NCBI RefSeq assembly: GCF_030285665.1
Contig: NZ_CP127295.1
Span: forward strand, 7,316,001-7,380,000
Direction: 5' to 3'
Source: Amycolatopsis mongoliensis
GTDB taxonomy: Bacteria; Actinomycetota; Actinomycetes; Mycobacteriales; Pseudonocardiaceae
Length of the DNA stretch: 64,000 nucleotides
Shown here piece after piece: positions 7,477 through 14,939 of this stretch; within the stretch, counting starts at the first letter, position 1, and every line of letters starts with the position of its first letter. The notes beneath the pieces are model-generated. The model searched no databases. It had not been told where the DNA came from and worked only from the letters and a program-made list of their open reading frames with translations. The position numbers were made by a program, and so were the translations under genes.

Positions 7477-7949
7477 GAGTGCGCTCCTTCCAAGGGGTAG
7501 GTGGCCCGCAGGGTCTTGACGCCGTCGGCGGCCGCCCGGCGGGCGGCGTCCGTGCTGCCCCCGGTGATCTCCGCGATTTCGCGGTAGGGCAGCCCGGCCA
7601 GGTAGTGGTAGGCGACGGCGGTGCGCTGCTTGTCCGGCAGCTTCGCGAGCGCGTCCCACAGGTCGCTGTCCGGCACGCCGGTGCCGCCGGGCCGGTCCGG
7701 GATCTCGCCCACCGGCAGCGGGTGGCGCGCCTGCGCGCGGGTGACGTCGATGGCCTTGCGGTGCGCGATCGTGACGAGCCATGCCTGGACGTTCGCCTCG
7801 GCGGGCAGATCGGGGTACGCCTTGAGGGCGGCCAGGAAGGTCTCCGACCAGGCGTCTTCGGCGTCGGCGGGGCCGAGCACGGCCCGGCAGACCCGGAGGA
7901 CCATCGGCCCGTGCTCGGCCACGACTTGCTCGAACGGTTTCACGATCAC
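7473..7949 (-). CDS. ECF-type sigma factor paired with methyltransferase
   Basis: A 158-residue sigma-70 family ECF factor. Region 2 is visible as GPADAEDAWSETFLAALKAY with VQAWLVTIAHRKAIDVTR. Region 4 follows as LAKLPDKQRTAVAYHYLAG and PYREIAEITGGSTDAARRAA. No anti-sigma factor gene is adjacent. I chose the GTG at 7949 because it lies exactly 6 nt after the CGTCTAC -10 box, as the 2OG gene's ATG does after its own copy. The GTG at 7943 is an alternative. The promoter shared by its own gene and the oxygenase operon implies autoregulation and a small regulon. Confidence 0.88.
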   Translation of the reverse strand: MIVKPFEQVVAEHGPMVLRVCRAVLGPADAEDAWSETFLAALKAYPDLPAEANVQAWLVTIAHRKAIDVTRAQARHPLPVGEIPDRPGGTGVPDSDLWDALAKLPDKQRTAVAYHYLAGLPYREIAEITGGSTDAARRAAADGVKTLRATYPLEGAHS

Positions 7950-7954
7950 ACCTT

Positions 7955-7982
7955 GTAGACGTCCGGGAACGCCGCAACGTGA
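7955..7982 (-). promoter_or_regulatory. ECF-type promoter of the sigma-methyltransferase operon
   Basis: TCACGTT (7982-7976), a 14-nt spacer and CGTCTAC (7961-7955) on the reverse strand. Both heptamers and the spacing match the promoter at 6388-6415, and ATC precedes CACGTT's T in both. It fits recognition by the ECF factor it precedes, a positive feedback loop. Confidence 0.7.
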
Positions 7983-7993
7983 GATCGAGTTTG

Positions 7994-9298
7994 TCACGCG
8001 TACGGGTAAACCCAGTACCCGTCCCCGTCGAGGATGTGGTTGTTCACCACGAACTGCCCGATGCTCGCCAGAAGTGCCTGGTAGTCGCTGTCGAGCACCG
8101 GCTGGACGGCGTACGACGGACCCCGGTCGACGCCGGGAGCGGGCAGCGTCGCGCCGTCGTAGGTGGTGTCGAACGGGTAGACCGCGCAGGCGTTGACCTG
8201 CCCGTCCGGCCGCGTCGCGTACCCCGGGCCCCAGTGCTGCGTGCAGGCCAGCTCCGCGGTCGCGCGGTGGGTCGCCTGCGCCGCCGTGTCGTAGAACAGC
8301 CGGGTGATCGGGTACGACCGGCCCGCGCTCCCGCCCTGGTAGCCGGGGTTGCCCGGCGCCAGGTGGCCCTGGGACGTGCCGGGGTACGTGCTCGGGAAGT
8401 TCACCAGCGCGGCCCGGACGAGTGCCGCCGACGCCGGGAAGCCGGACGTCGCCGAGTTGTCGAGGATGTACAGCGGCTGGAACCCGAACGTGCAGTCGCT
8501 GCCCGCCGCGTACGCCGGGTTCAGCAGCCGCGCGACGTCGCAGCGCAGGGAGGCGCTGTGGGCGCCGGTCACCAGCGTCGTCCGGTCGCCGGTGTCCTCG
8601 GCGACCAGGTGCCGCTCACCGACGTACCAGGTGCGCTGCTCGGCCTGCACCGCCGGCGAGTCGGTCGCCACCGGCACGTCGGTGCCTTCCATGGTGAACA
8701 CGTGCGTCTCGTCGGACTGCGCCCGCCAGTCGGCGATGCTCTTGACGACCTGCGCGGACGGCGTGTCGCAGTGCGCGCTGCCGGTGGTGTAGCGCGGACT
8801 GCAGCTCATCGAGATGCCGAACTGCATCGCGTCGGTGACCACGCCGGACAGCGACCAGCCGACCATCCGCGTGGCGACTTCGAGCTTCCGCTGCGCCGGC
8901 AGCAGGTTGCTGGTCGAGATGACCCGCGCCCACACCGTGCCGGTGACCGCGCAGCCCGCTTCGGGACACGCGTAGCGCTGGTAAGCCATGTCGGTGATGG
9001 TGCAGCCGGCGAACCGGTTCTTCGTCCAGTACCCGGCGCGGATGTCCTTGTGGCACTCGTCGAACGTCACCGGCGTCGGGACGTTCTGGTCGAGCCCGGA
9101 CACCAGAGCCCGCTGCGCCTGGGGCATTGCCGCGGGCAGCTTCCGCAGGTCGAGGGACTTCGAGAGCGGGACGCCCGCCGGGACCTCGCGGAAGACGCCG
9201 ACCGAGCGGTCCGGCGCGGCGTGCGCGGTGGCCGGGACGGCGGTGAACACCGTGACGAGGGTGACGAGGGCGCAGGCGACCCGTCTTCGATTCGGCAT
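7994..9298 (-). CDS. Secreted protein with NucA/NucB-like C-terminal region
   Basis: A 434-residue exported protein. The signal peptide is MPNRRRVACALVTLVTVF followed by a TAHA cleavage region. I chose the ATG at 9298 because it starts the signal peptide and has GGGGAG just upstream; a longer frame exists. Many cysteines (CHKDIRAGYW, FAGCTITD, CPEAGCAVTG, CDVARLL) suggest disulfides. The C-terminal part contains ACTQHWGPGYATRPDG and CAVYPFDTTYDGA. This resembles the CDEYPFAST motif of NucA/NucB secreted deoxyribonucleases, but with substitutions, so activity is uncertain. A secreted nuclease relative is the best guess. Confidence 0.7.
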   Translation of the reverse strand: MPNRRRVACALVTLVTVFTAVPATAHAAPDRSVGVFREVPAGVPLSKSLDLRKLPAAMPQAQRALVSGLDQNVPTPVTFDECHKDIRAGYWTKNRFAGCTITDMAYQRYACPEAGCAVTGTVWARVISTSNLLPAQRKLEVATRMVGWSLSGVVTDAMQFGISMSCSPRYTTGSAHCDTPSAQVVKSIADWRAQSDETHVFTMEGTDVPVATDSPAVQAEQRTWYVGERHLVAEDTGDRTTLVTGAHSASLRCDVARLLNPAYAAGSDCTFGFQPLYILDNSATSGFPASAALVRAALVNFPSTYPGTSQGHLAPGNPGYQGGSAGRSYPITRLFYDTAAQATHRATAELACTQHWGPGYATRPDGQVNACAVYPFDTTYDGATLPAPGVDRGPSYAVQPVLDSDYQALLASIGQFVVNNHILDGDGYWVYPYA

Positions 9299-9421
9299 CG
9301 CTCCCCATTCCGGCCGGTCCGGAAATCGATTCACGGACAAGGGCTGCCACGCTAGCGCAGCCCGATCCGGGTGGTCACTCCGACGAAGGAGTGAACGGAA
9401 GTCGTTGCCCCATCGGGCAAA

Positions 9422-10192
9422 TCACGACGCCGGGGCGATCCCGGTGACGACCGTGGCGCCCAGCTCTTCGGACTCGTGGACGCGCGGCGTCAGCCCGGCC
9501 GCGGCGAATATCCCGCCCAATACCGGAGCCTGCCGTTCACTCGATTCGGTGAGCAGGATCCCGCCGGGCGCGAGCCACTGCAACGCGCCCGCGGCGACGC
9601 GGCGGGCGAGGTCGAGGCCGTCCGTGCCACCGTCGAGCGCGACGCGGGGTTCGTGCAGCCGGGCTTCCGGCGGCATGGTCGCGACGGCGTCCGAAGGCAC
9701 GTACGGGACGTTCGCCATGAGGACGTCGACCCGGCCGCGAAGCGACGACGGCAGCGCGTCGTAGAGGTCACCCTCGTGGACCTGCGCGCCGGGGAGGTTC
9801 ACCCGGGCACAGGCGACGGCCGCGGGCTCGACGTCGGCCGCGTGCAGCTCACGCGGGCGCAGCGCGGCGGCGAACGCGGCGGCCAGCGCACCCGAGCCGC
9901 AGCACAGGTCGAGCACCACCGGATCGGGCGGCGCGAGCGAGACGGCGACGTCGACCAGGAACTCGGTGCGGTGGCGTGGCACGAACACCCCGGGCCGCAC
10001 GGTGATCCGCAGGCCGTGGAACTCCGCCCAGCCGAGCAGGTGCTCCAACGGCAGCCCGGCGACGCGGCGTTCCACCAGCGAGCCGAGCTCCGCCGGCGTC
10101 GTGGCGGCGGCGATCAGCAGGTCCGCCTCGTCCTCGGCGAACACGCAACCCGCGGCGCGCAGCCGCGAGACGACAGTCGAAGTGTCCAGCAA
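9422..10192 (-). CDS. PrmC/HemK-like protein N5-glutamine methyltransferase
   Basis: A 256-residue SAM-dependent methyltransferase. Motif I is VVLDLCCGSGALAAAFA, with an acidic HAADVEPAAVACA strand after it. The catalytic NPPY is here NVPY (MANVPYVPSD), a variant common in a second actinobacterial PrmC-like clade annotated as putative protein N5-glutamine methyltransferase. The N-terminal helical domain is short. The only in-frame start before an upstream stop is TTG at 10192, 10 nt after the transpeptidase stop, with no clear Shine-Dalgarno. Its substrate may not be release factors, because a canonical prmC normally sits with prfA. Confidence 0.82.
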   Translation of the reverse strand: MLDTSTVVSRLRAAGCVFAEDEADLLIAAATTPAELGSLVERRVAGLPLEHLLGWAEFHGLRITVRPGVFVPRHRTEFLVDVAVSLAPPDPVVLDLCCGSGALAAAFAAALRPRELHAADVEPAAVACARVNLPGAQVHEGDLYDALPSSLRGRVDVLMANVPYVPSDAVATMPPEARLHEPRVALDGGTDGLDLARRVAAGALQWLAPGGILLTESSERQAPVLGGIFAAAGLTPRVHESEELGATVVTGIAPAS

Positions 10193-10202
10193 GGAACCGA
10201 GG

Positions 10203-10703
10203 CTACCGGACCTCCACCGCGTCCCCGACGCTCAGGCCGTCGAAGAACGCCGCCGAATCGGCGTCGGTGAGGTGGACGCAGCCGTGCGACGGCGCGTCGA
10301 GCGGTCCCGCGTGGAAGGCGATCCCGCCGGCGGCGAAGAACACCGAGTTGGGCATGTCGGTGCCGTACACGCTGCTGCGGTGCTCGCGGTCCTTCCACAC
10401 GACGTGGAACGACCCGGCCGGCGTCGCCTGTTCGGGCGGTCCGAAGCCGGCCGGGACCGGGCCGCGCACGACCTTGCCCTCCCGCAGCAGCCAGGCCAGC
10501 CGCTGCGCCAGGCTCACGCACGCCCCGGTCGTCACGGCACACGGCGGGGCGGGCGGCGGCGTGGTCGTCGTGGGGGTGGGTGTGGCCGTCCGGGTCAGCG
10601 GCAGCGGCTCGGCGATCGGGCTCGGCGTCGTCGTGCGCGGTGCCGCGCACGAAACCGTGACCAGCATCAACCCCAGCAGGGGCACCACCCTGGTTCCGCG
10701 CAT
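10203..10703 (-). CDS. Lipoprotein L,D-transpeptidase, YkuD family
   Basis: A 166-residue cell-wall cross-linking enzyme forming 3-3 peptide links. The lipobox LMLVTVSC places the lipidated Cys at residue 19. A Thr/Pro-rich spacer (residues about 23-52) would carry the domain through the wall. The catalytic motif is SHGCVHL with Cys142, and the upstream HAGPLD histidine fits the YkuD fold. The domain is minimal, lacking the Ig-like domains of mycobacterial Ldt enzymes. It is followed after 10 nt by the methyltransferase gene and is divergent from the type VII cargo genes. Confidence 0.88.
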   Translation of the reverse strand: MRGTRVVPLLGLMLVTVSCAAPRTTTPSPIAEPLPLTRTATPTPTTTTPPPAPPCAVTTGACVSLAQRLAWLLREGKVVRGPVPAGFGPPEQATPAGSFHVVWKDREHRSSVYGTDMPNSVFFAAGGIAFHAGPLDAPSHGCVHLTDADSAAFFDGLSVGDAVEVR

Positions 10704-10842
10704 CCGTCTTCCCCTCGCCGAAGGTCCTCCCGGTGTGCAGTACGGGTGAAGGGCCCCGAAGGTTGAGCCGGGCGTGCACCCGGGTTGTCCCTGCGTGCAC
10801 CGCGGCTACCGCGGCGGGTACCCGGGCGGTCAAGGTCGAACC

Positions 10843-11562
10843 ATGACGAAGCTGAGCGCCGAGCAGATCGCCCGGCACGCCTACCAGGCCGGGTTCCGCG
10901 GCCAGGGCCTGACCACCGCGGTCGCGGTCGCGCTGGCCGAGTCCGGCGGCCGGACGACCGCGCACAACGCGACCCCGCCGGACGACTCGTACGGCCTCTG
11001 GCAGATCAACATGCTGGGCGCGCTCGGTCCCGAGCGGCGTCACCAGTACCACCTGAAGTCGAACGACCAGCTGTTCGACCCGGACACCAACGCCCGCGTC
11101 GCGAACAGCATCTCCGGGGACGGCCACGACTTCACGCCCTGGTCGACGTACACGAACGGCGCCTACAAGCACCACCTCACGGCCGCTCGCAGGGCCGCCC
11201 AAGACGTGGCGAAGCACCACGGCAAGCCCTCCCACACCGGTGGCGCGAGCGGCGGCCCGCTCCGGGTGGACGACGCGGTGCTGCACTCCTACGTGGGCCG
11301 GACCCGGCACGTCGCCGACGCGCTGGGCTCCGCGACCGGGCACCTGCGCGACGTCCGGGAGATCGGCCACGAGAGCTTCGGCAAGATCGGCCGGGAGTCG
11401 GGCTTCGCCGACGCGCTCGCCGGCTTCGTGCTGGCGCTGCAGCGTCAGGTCAAGGGCGTCGGCGCGCACGCCGACGGGCTGGCCGGCGCCGCGCAGAAGG
11501 CCGCCAAGACCTACCGCGACCACGAGACGGCCACCGCTGCCGCGGTGAACGGAATGGACTGA
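10843..11562 (+). CDS. Lysozyme-like hydrolase joined to a type VII secretion-target region
   Basis: A 239-residue protein without a classical signal peptide. Residues about 1-120 form a lysozyme/transglycosylase-like domain: VAVALAESGG carries the putative catalytic Glu, followed by DDSYGLWQINMLG. Residues about 140-239 are helical and Ala/His-rich, resembling EspC/WXG100-type secretion targets. The ATG at 10843 is preceded by AAGGTCG. The stop is 1 nt before the next gene, which has the opposite arrangement with a CHAP domain. Together they look like a pair of type VII-exported peptidoglycan hydrolases. The export route is inferred from domain type and from neighbouring EspG and WXG-like genes. 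Confidence 0.75.
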   Translation: MTKLSAEQIARHAYQAGFRGQGLTTAVAVALAESGGRTTAHNATPPDDSYGLWQINMLGALGPERRHQYHLKSNDQLFDPDTNARVANSISGDGHDFTPWSTYTNGAYKHHLTAARRAAQDVAKHHGKPSHTGGASGGPLRVDDAVLHSYVGRTRHVADALGSATGHLRDVREIGHESFGKIGRESGFADALAGFVLALQRQVKGVGAHADGLAGAAQKAAKTYRDHETATAAAVNGMD

Positions 11563-11563
11563 C

Positions 11564-12580
11564 ATGGACACCGCCGCGCTCGCGCACTCCTTCGCGAAGG
11601 ACCTCCTCGCGCACCGCACCAAGCTCGCCGGGAAGGCCGAGGACGCCGTCCGCGCCGAGTACGCCCTGCACCAGGTGGCCGGCACGCTGGACGCGCAGCA
11701 CGACGCCTACCACAAGGAAAGCGCCACCGTCCTCGAACACTGGCACGGCCACGGCGCCGACGGCTTCCGCCACACGAGCGCGAAGCTGACGAAGGAGCTT
11801 CGGATCACCGGCGCGGCCGGGGCGGCGGCGGAGAAGGTCGTCGCGCACGTGGCGTCCACAGTGGACTCCGGGCACACGGCCGTGCAGCGGCTGGTCGACG
11901 AGTACACCGCGCAGGCGAAGCAGGTTCTCGACGCGGGTGTCGCGGCCGGGACGCAGGCCGCGCTGATGCGCGCGGTGGGGCACGCCGCCGACCTGGCGCC
12001 GCAGTACACGCGGCAGTCGGCCTCGACGCTGCGGCACGTCGACGCGGAACTCAAGGCGGCGGCGAAGAAACTGCACGAGCTGCGGAAGGACCTGACCCAC
12101 GACGGCGTCCTGGACAAGCCCGTGCACCCGGCGAAGGCGACGCATCCGAGCAAGGCTTCGGGACGGGGCAAGGACGTCGTCCACGCGGCGCGCACGCAGC
12201 TGGGCGTCCGGGAGAACCCGCCGGGCAGCAACCGGAACCCGTACGGGCCGACCGCGGCGTGGTGCTCGTCGTTCGCGACGGCGATGTGGCGCAAGGCCGG
12301 CGTGCAGATCCCGGTGCTGCCCTTCAGCGGCGACGTCTTCCACTGGGGAGAGCGCAACGGCCACGCCTACGGCAAGCACGCACTGCACGAGGCGCGGCCG
12401 GGCGACGTGCTGATCTTCGGCACCGGCCCGCAGAACACGTCGACGAGCACGCACATCGGCATCGTCGAGAAGGTCGAAGGGAACCAGGTAACGATGATCG
12501 AGGGCAACTCCGGCGACGCCGTCCGCCGGAACACGCACACGCTCTCGGCGTCCACGTTCTACGGAGGGGTCCACCCGTGA
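11564..12580 (+). CDS. CHAP-domain peptidoglycan hydrolase with N-terminal WXG100-like helices
   Basis: A 338-residue protein. Residues 1 to about 190 are long amphipathic helices (MDTAALAHSFAKDLLAHRTK and following) like a type VII secretion target, with no Sec signal. A Lys/Pro/His linker leads to a CHAP amidase/endopeptidase domain: RTQLGVRENPPGSN, then AWCSSFATAMWRKAG with the catalytic Cys, and THIGIVEKVEG with the catalytic His. It is transcribed with the lysozyme-like gene 1 nt upstream and overlaps the next gene by 4 nt (GTGA). A wall-cutting cargo or spore/hyphal wall remodelling enzyme is likely. Toxin use against neighbours is possible, but no immunity gene is obvious. Confidence 0.82.
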   Translation: MDTAALAHSFAKDLLAHRTKLAGKAEDAVRAEYALHQVAGTLDAQHDAYHKESATVLEHWHGHGADGFRHTSAKLTKELRITGAAGAAAEKVVAHVASTVDSGHTAVQRLVDEYTAQAKQVLDAGVAAGTQAALMRAVGHAADLAPQYTRQSASTLRHVDAELKAAAKKLHELRKDLTHDGVLDKPVHPAKATHPSKASGRGKDVVHAARTQLGVRENPPGSNRNPYGPTAAWCSSFATAMWRKAGVQIPVLPFSGDVFHWGERNGHAYGKHALHEARPGDVLIFGTGPQNTSTSTHIGIVEKVEGNQVTMIEGNSGDAVRRNTHTLSASTFYGGVHP

Positions 12581-12840
12581 TCACCGGAAAAGCCGCGGAC
12601 CGCACGGTCGCCGTGGAAGTCGCGCCCGGCGGGGCGTTGCAGGAGCTGACGCTGGAGGCCTCGGCGCTGAGGCTGGAGCCGGACGAGCTGGCGCGCCGGA
12701 TCCTGGTGCTGGCCGCGGCCGCCTCCGCACGGGCCACCGCTTCGCTGTGGCACACCCGGGACGGGGTGGCCGCGCTCGGCCTGCCCGAGCCGGGCGAAGC
12801 CGCGGAAGAGACCACACCGGACAGCTGGCGGGCACAGTGA
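12577..12840 (+). CDS. YbaB/EbfC-like small protein
   Basis: An 87-residue protein beginning with GTG inside the previous stop (GTGA overlap). The stretch VAVEVAPGGALQELTLEASA followed by LRLEPDELARRILVLAAAAS fits the YbaB/EbfC fold: a beta-hairpin and a helix with the typical LxPxELAxxI pattern. YbaB proteins bind DNA as dimers, and actinobacteria carry many copies beside WXG100 and type VII genes. A second copy follows. I see no signal peptide. Its role here is unknown. Confidence 0.65.
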   Translation: MITGKAADRTVAVEVAPGGALQELTLEASALRLEPDELARRILVLAAAASARATASLWHTRDGVAALGLPEPGEAAEETTPDSWRAQ

Positions 12841-13259
12841 ACCCCGAAAAGACGGCGCTCGAGCTGGCCGACGACGCTTTCGCGGCCCCGGATCCGGGGT
12901 ACGGCGCGCGGCTGGCGGCGATCCGCGCCCCCGCGGCGGCCGACGGGGTGGCGGTGCTGGTCGATCTCCACGGAGCGCTCGTGGACCTGCGGTTCGACCG
13001 GTGGGCGCTGAACCGGTCACCGGGGGAGCTGGCGGCGACGATCCGGCGGCTGGCTTCGGAGGCCGGCGCGGACGCCCTGCGGCAGGGACGCGAGCTGCTG
13101 GGGGACCTGCTGCCGGGGGAAGCCGGGGGCGGCTCGGAAGGCCCGCGGATCGGGGTGCGGCCCGCGAGCGAGCCGCACGGCGTGGCGGGCGGACCGGAGA
13201 TCCGGCCGCGGCGGGACCCCGACCCCGACGATTTCCTGCCGGTGACCTGGGCGACCTGA
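12837..13259 (+). CDS. Second YbaB/EbfC-like protein with charged tail
   Basis: A 140-residue protein starting at GTG overlapping the upstream stop by 4 nt. VAVLVDLHGALVDLRFDRWA with SPGELAATIRRLASEAGADA repeats the YbaB-like pattern of the gene before it. The last 40 residues are Pro/Arg/Asp-rich and probably disordered, ending FLPVTWAT. It is the last gene of the four-gene cargo operon and is followed at once by a strong palindrome that may end transcription. The tandem pair could form a heterodimer. Confidence 0.6.
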   Translation: MNPEKTALELADDAFAAPDPGYGARLAAIRAPAAADGVAVLVDLHGALVDLRFDRWALNRSPGELAATIRRLASEAGADALRQGRELLGDLLPGEAGGGSEGPRIGVRPASEPHGVAGGPEIRPRRDPDPDDFLPVTWAT

Positions 13260-13266
13260 CCGCGGG

Positions 13267-13312
13267 GTCGTGAGTGGGAAACAGGGTTAGAACACTGTTT
13301 CCCACTCACGAC
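13267..13312. repeat. Long palindromic element between convergent genes, copy 1
   Basis: Two perfect 18-nt arms (GTCGTGAGTGGGAAACAG and its complement) flank a 10-nt loop GGTTAGAACA. It sits between the convergent YbaB-like and EspG genes. A near-identical element in the opposite orientation lies at 46014-46057, also between convergent genes. It could act as a bidirectional terminator or be a dispersed REP-like element. Confidence 0.85.
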
Positions 13313-13331
13313 CGGCCGCGGCAGACGCGGG

Positions 13332-14105
13332 TCAGCGGGCGTCGTCGACCATCCGCGCCACGCGGTCGGCCAGCCAGGCACCGTCGGCGGGCGTGACCAT
13401 CACCCACGGCTCACCGGCCACGTCCTCCGGCGTCACCGCGTACCTCCCGGCCGCCGTGTCGAACCAGGCCAGGACCGGGGTGCGGCCCGCCGGGCCGGTC
13501 GCGGCCAGCTGGCCCGCCGCGTACCGCTCCGCCGTGACCAGCGTCGCCAGCGGCCGCACCGCGCGGCCGGTGATCCCGGCCGCGCCCAAGGCCCGCTCGA
13601 ACGCGTCGTACCCGCCGCGCGCGTAGGCGTCCATCGCCGCCGAGTACGCCGCGCGGGGGAGGCGGAGCTGGTCGCCCGGGCCCGCCCCGAGGTCGCCCAG
13701 CATCCGGGCCACCGCGGGGACCAGATCGGCCGGGCGCAACGGTTCCAGCACCAGGTCACGCTCGTCCAGCACGGCGAGCACCCCGGCCGCGTCCCGCACC
13801 GCCGCGAGCAACCGCCACGGCGCTTCGCCCAGCACCAGCGCGTCGACGCTCAGCGACGGCGCACCCAGCAGTACGAACAGGTCCGCCAGCTCCGGGTCGA
13901 CGTCGTCGCCGTCCGTGAGGCCCACCTCGGTGAGGCCGGCGAAGACGCGCACGCCCAGGTCGTCGCGCTCGGCGTGGGTGGCGCCGTGCGCCGGCACGTC
14001 GAACGGGTACGGCGGTGGCCCGCCCGGCCCCAGGTCCTCCCAGAGGAGATCGAACTCCAGATGCGACAGGATCACTCCGGCCGCCGTCGCGGTGCGCCGC
14101 GCCAT
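13332..14105 (-). CDS. ESX secretion-associated protein EspG
   Basis: A 257-residue EspG-family protein. In mycobacteria EspG is a cytosolic chaperone that binds PE/PPE substrates and hands them to the type VII secretion system. The family start is visible as VILSHLEFDLLWEDLGPG, followed by PYPFDVPAHGATHAERDDLG. The ATG at 14105 is preceded by a GGGGGA stretch. It is divergent from an AraC regulator and faces four cargo genes, with more helical target proteins to the right. No EccB/C/D/E or mycosin gene is present, so the secretion apparatus must lie elsewhere. Confidence 0.82.
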   Translation of the reverse strand: MARRTATAAGVILSHLEFDLLWEDLGPGGPPPYPFDVPAHGATHAERDDLGVRVFAGLTEVGLTDGDDVDPELADLFVLLGAPSLSVDALVLGEAPWRLLAAVRDAAGVLAVLDERDLVLEPLRPADLVPAVARMLGDLGAGPGDQLRLPRAAYSAAMDAYARGGYDAFERALGAAGITGRAVRPLATLVTAERYAAGQLAATGPAGRTPVLAWFDTAAGRYAVTPEDVAGEPWVMVTPADGAWLADRVARMVDDAR

Positions 14106-14144
14106 GGTCCCCCTTCCCGTGGTGAGCGACGGCCGTCGGGCACG

Positions 14145-14939
14145 ATGGTGCCGATGGCCGAGCCGCAGTCGATGGACGTCCCCGCGAGCGGGTACCTCGT
14201 CGTCCGCGCTTCCGGCGCGGCGGCCGCGCGTGCGGCGATCCTCGGTGGCAGCGGCGACCCCGAAGGCATCCAGCTGCTGCTGCGCTGCCCCGTCCCGCGG
14301 GCGGTCGCCGAGTCCGGCGCGAAGCTGACGTACGCCGACGCGACGCTGCACCTCCAGCCGTCCGGCGTCGTGCTGCTGACCGTCGCGGCGGCAAAGCTGA
14401 CCCTCTCGTTCGCGGAGCTGCGGCCGCTGATGTTCCGGCCGGTCGAGGTCGACGCGCCGTTGCGCGCGTTGTTCGCCGGAGCGGTGGCGCACGTCCTGGC
14501 GGCCGGCCCGCGGCTCGACCCGCACGGGCTCGCCCACCACCTGCTGGGCCTGGCCGAGCTCGTGCTGCGCAGCGCGCTGCGCGTCGAACTCGACCGCGTC
14601 GACGCTTTGGCGGCGCGAAGGCGCGAAGCGCTCGAGTACATGCGCGCGCACCTCGGCGAGCAGTCGCTCAGCGCGGACAAGATCGCCGAAGCGCTGTACA
14701 TCTCGCGCCGGCGGCTGTACCAGCTCTTCGACGACGGCCAGGGCGTGTCGGAACGGCTGAAGGGCCTGCGGGTCGAGCGGGCGAAGGCGTTGCTGGCGGA
14801 CCCGGCGAAGGCGGCGCGGGGGATCGCGGAGATCGCGCGCGACTGCGGGTTCACCAGCGCCCCGCACTTCTCGCGGACGTTCCGCCGCGCGACGGGCCGG
14901 ACCCCGCGCGAGTTCCGCGAGCAGGCTCTGCGGGGGTGA
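14145..14939 (+). CDS. AraC-family transcriptional regulator
   Basis: A 264-residue regulator. The C-terminal AraC/XylS domain shows both helix-turn-helix motifs: QSLSADKIAEALYISRRRLY and ARGIAEIARDCGFTSAPHF, ending SRTFRRATGRTPREFREQ. The N-terminal part (VRASGAAAARAAILGG, then YADATLHLQPSGVVLL) resembles the AraC-binding-like domain found in actinobacterial regulators. The start may be ATG 14145 or 14154. It is divergent from espG and lies inside the type VII cargo region, so it probably controls some of these genes. Its 3' end overlaps the convergent gene by 89 bp. Confidence 0.85.
   Translation: MVPMAEPQSMDVPASGYLVVRASGAAAARAAILGGSGDPEGIQLLLRCPVPRAVAESGAKLTYADATLHLQPSGVVLLTVAAAKLTLSFAELRPLMFRPVEVDAPLRALFAGAVAHVLAAGPRLDPHGLAHHLLGLAELVLRSALRVELDRVDALAARRREALEYMRAHLGEQSLSADKIAEALYISRRRLYQLFDDGQGVSERLKGLRVERAKALLADPAKAARGIAEIARDCGFTSAPHFSRTFRRATGRTPREFREQALRG

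Noticed and set aside
13267..13312. CRISPR-like interpretation of the repeated palindrome
   Set aside because: Only two copies 32.7 kb apart, no spacers and no cas genes.
12559..13381. Reverse-strand frames that include the palindrome (GNSVLTLFPTHDP-like peptides)
   Set aside because: The same peptide appears wherever the palindrome is read; it is a translation of the hairpin and not a gene.
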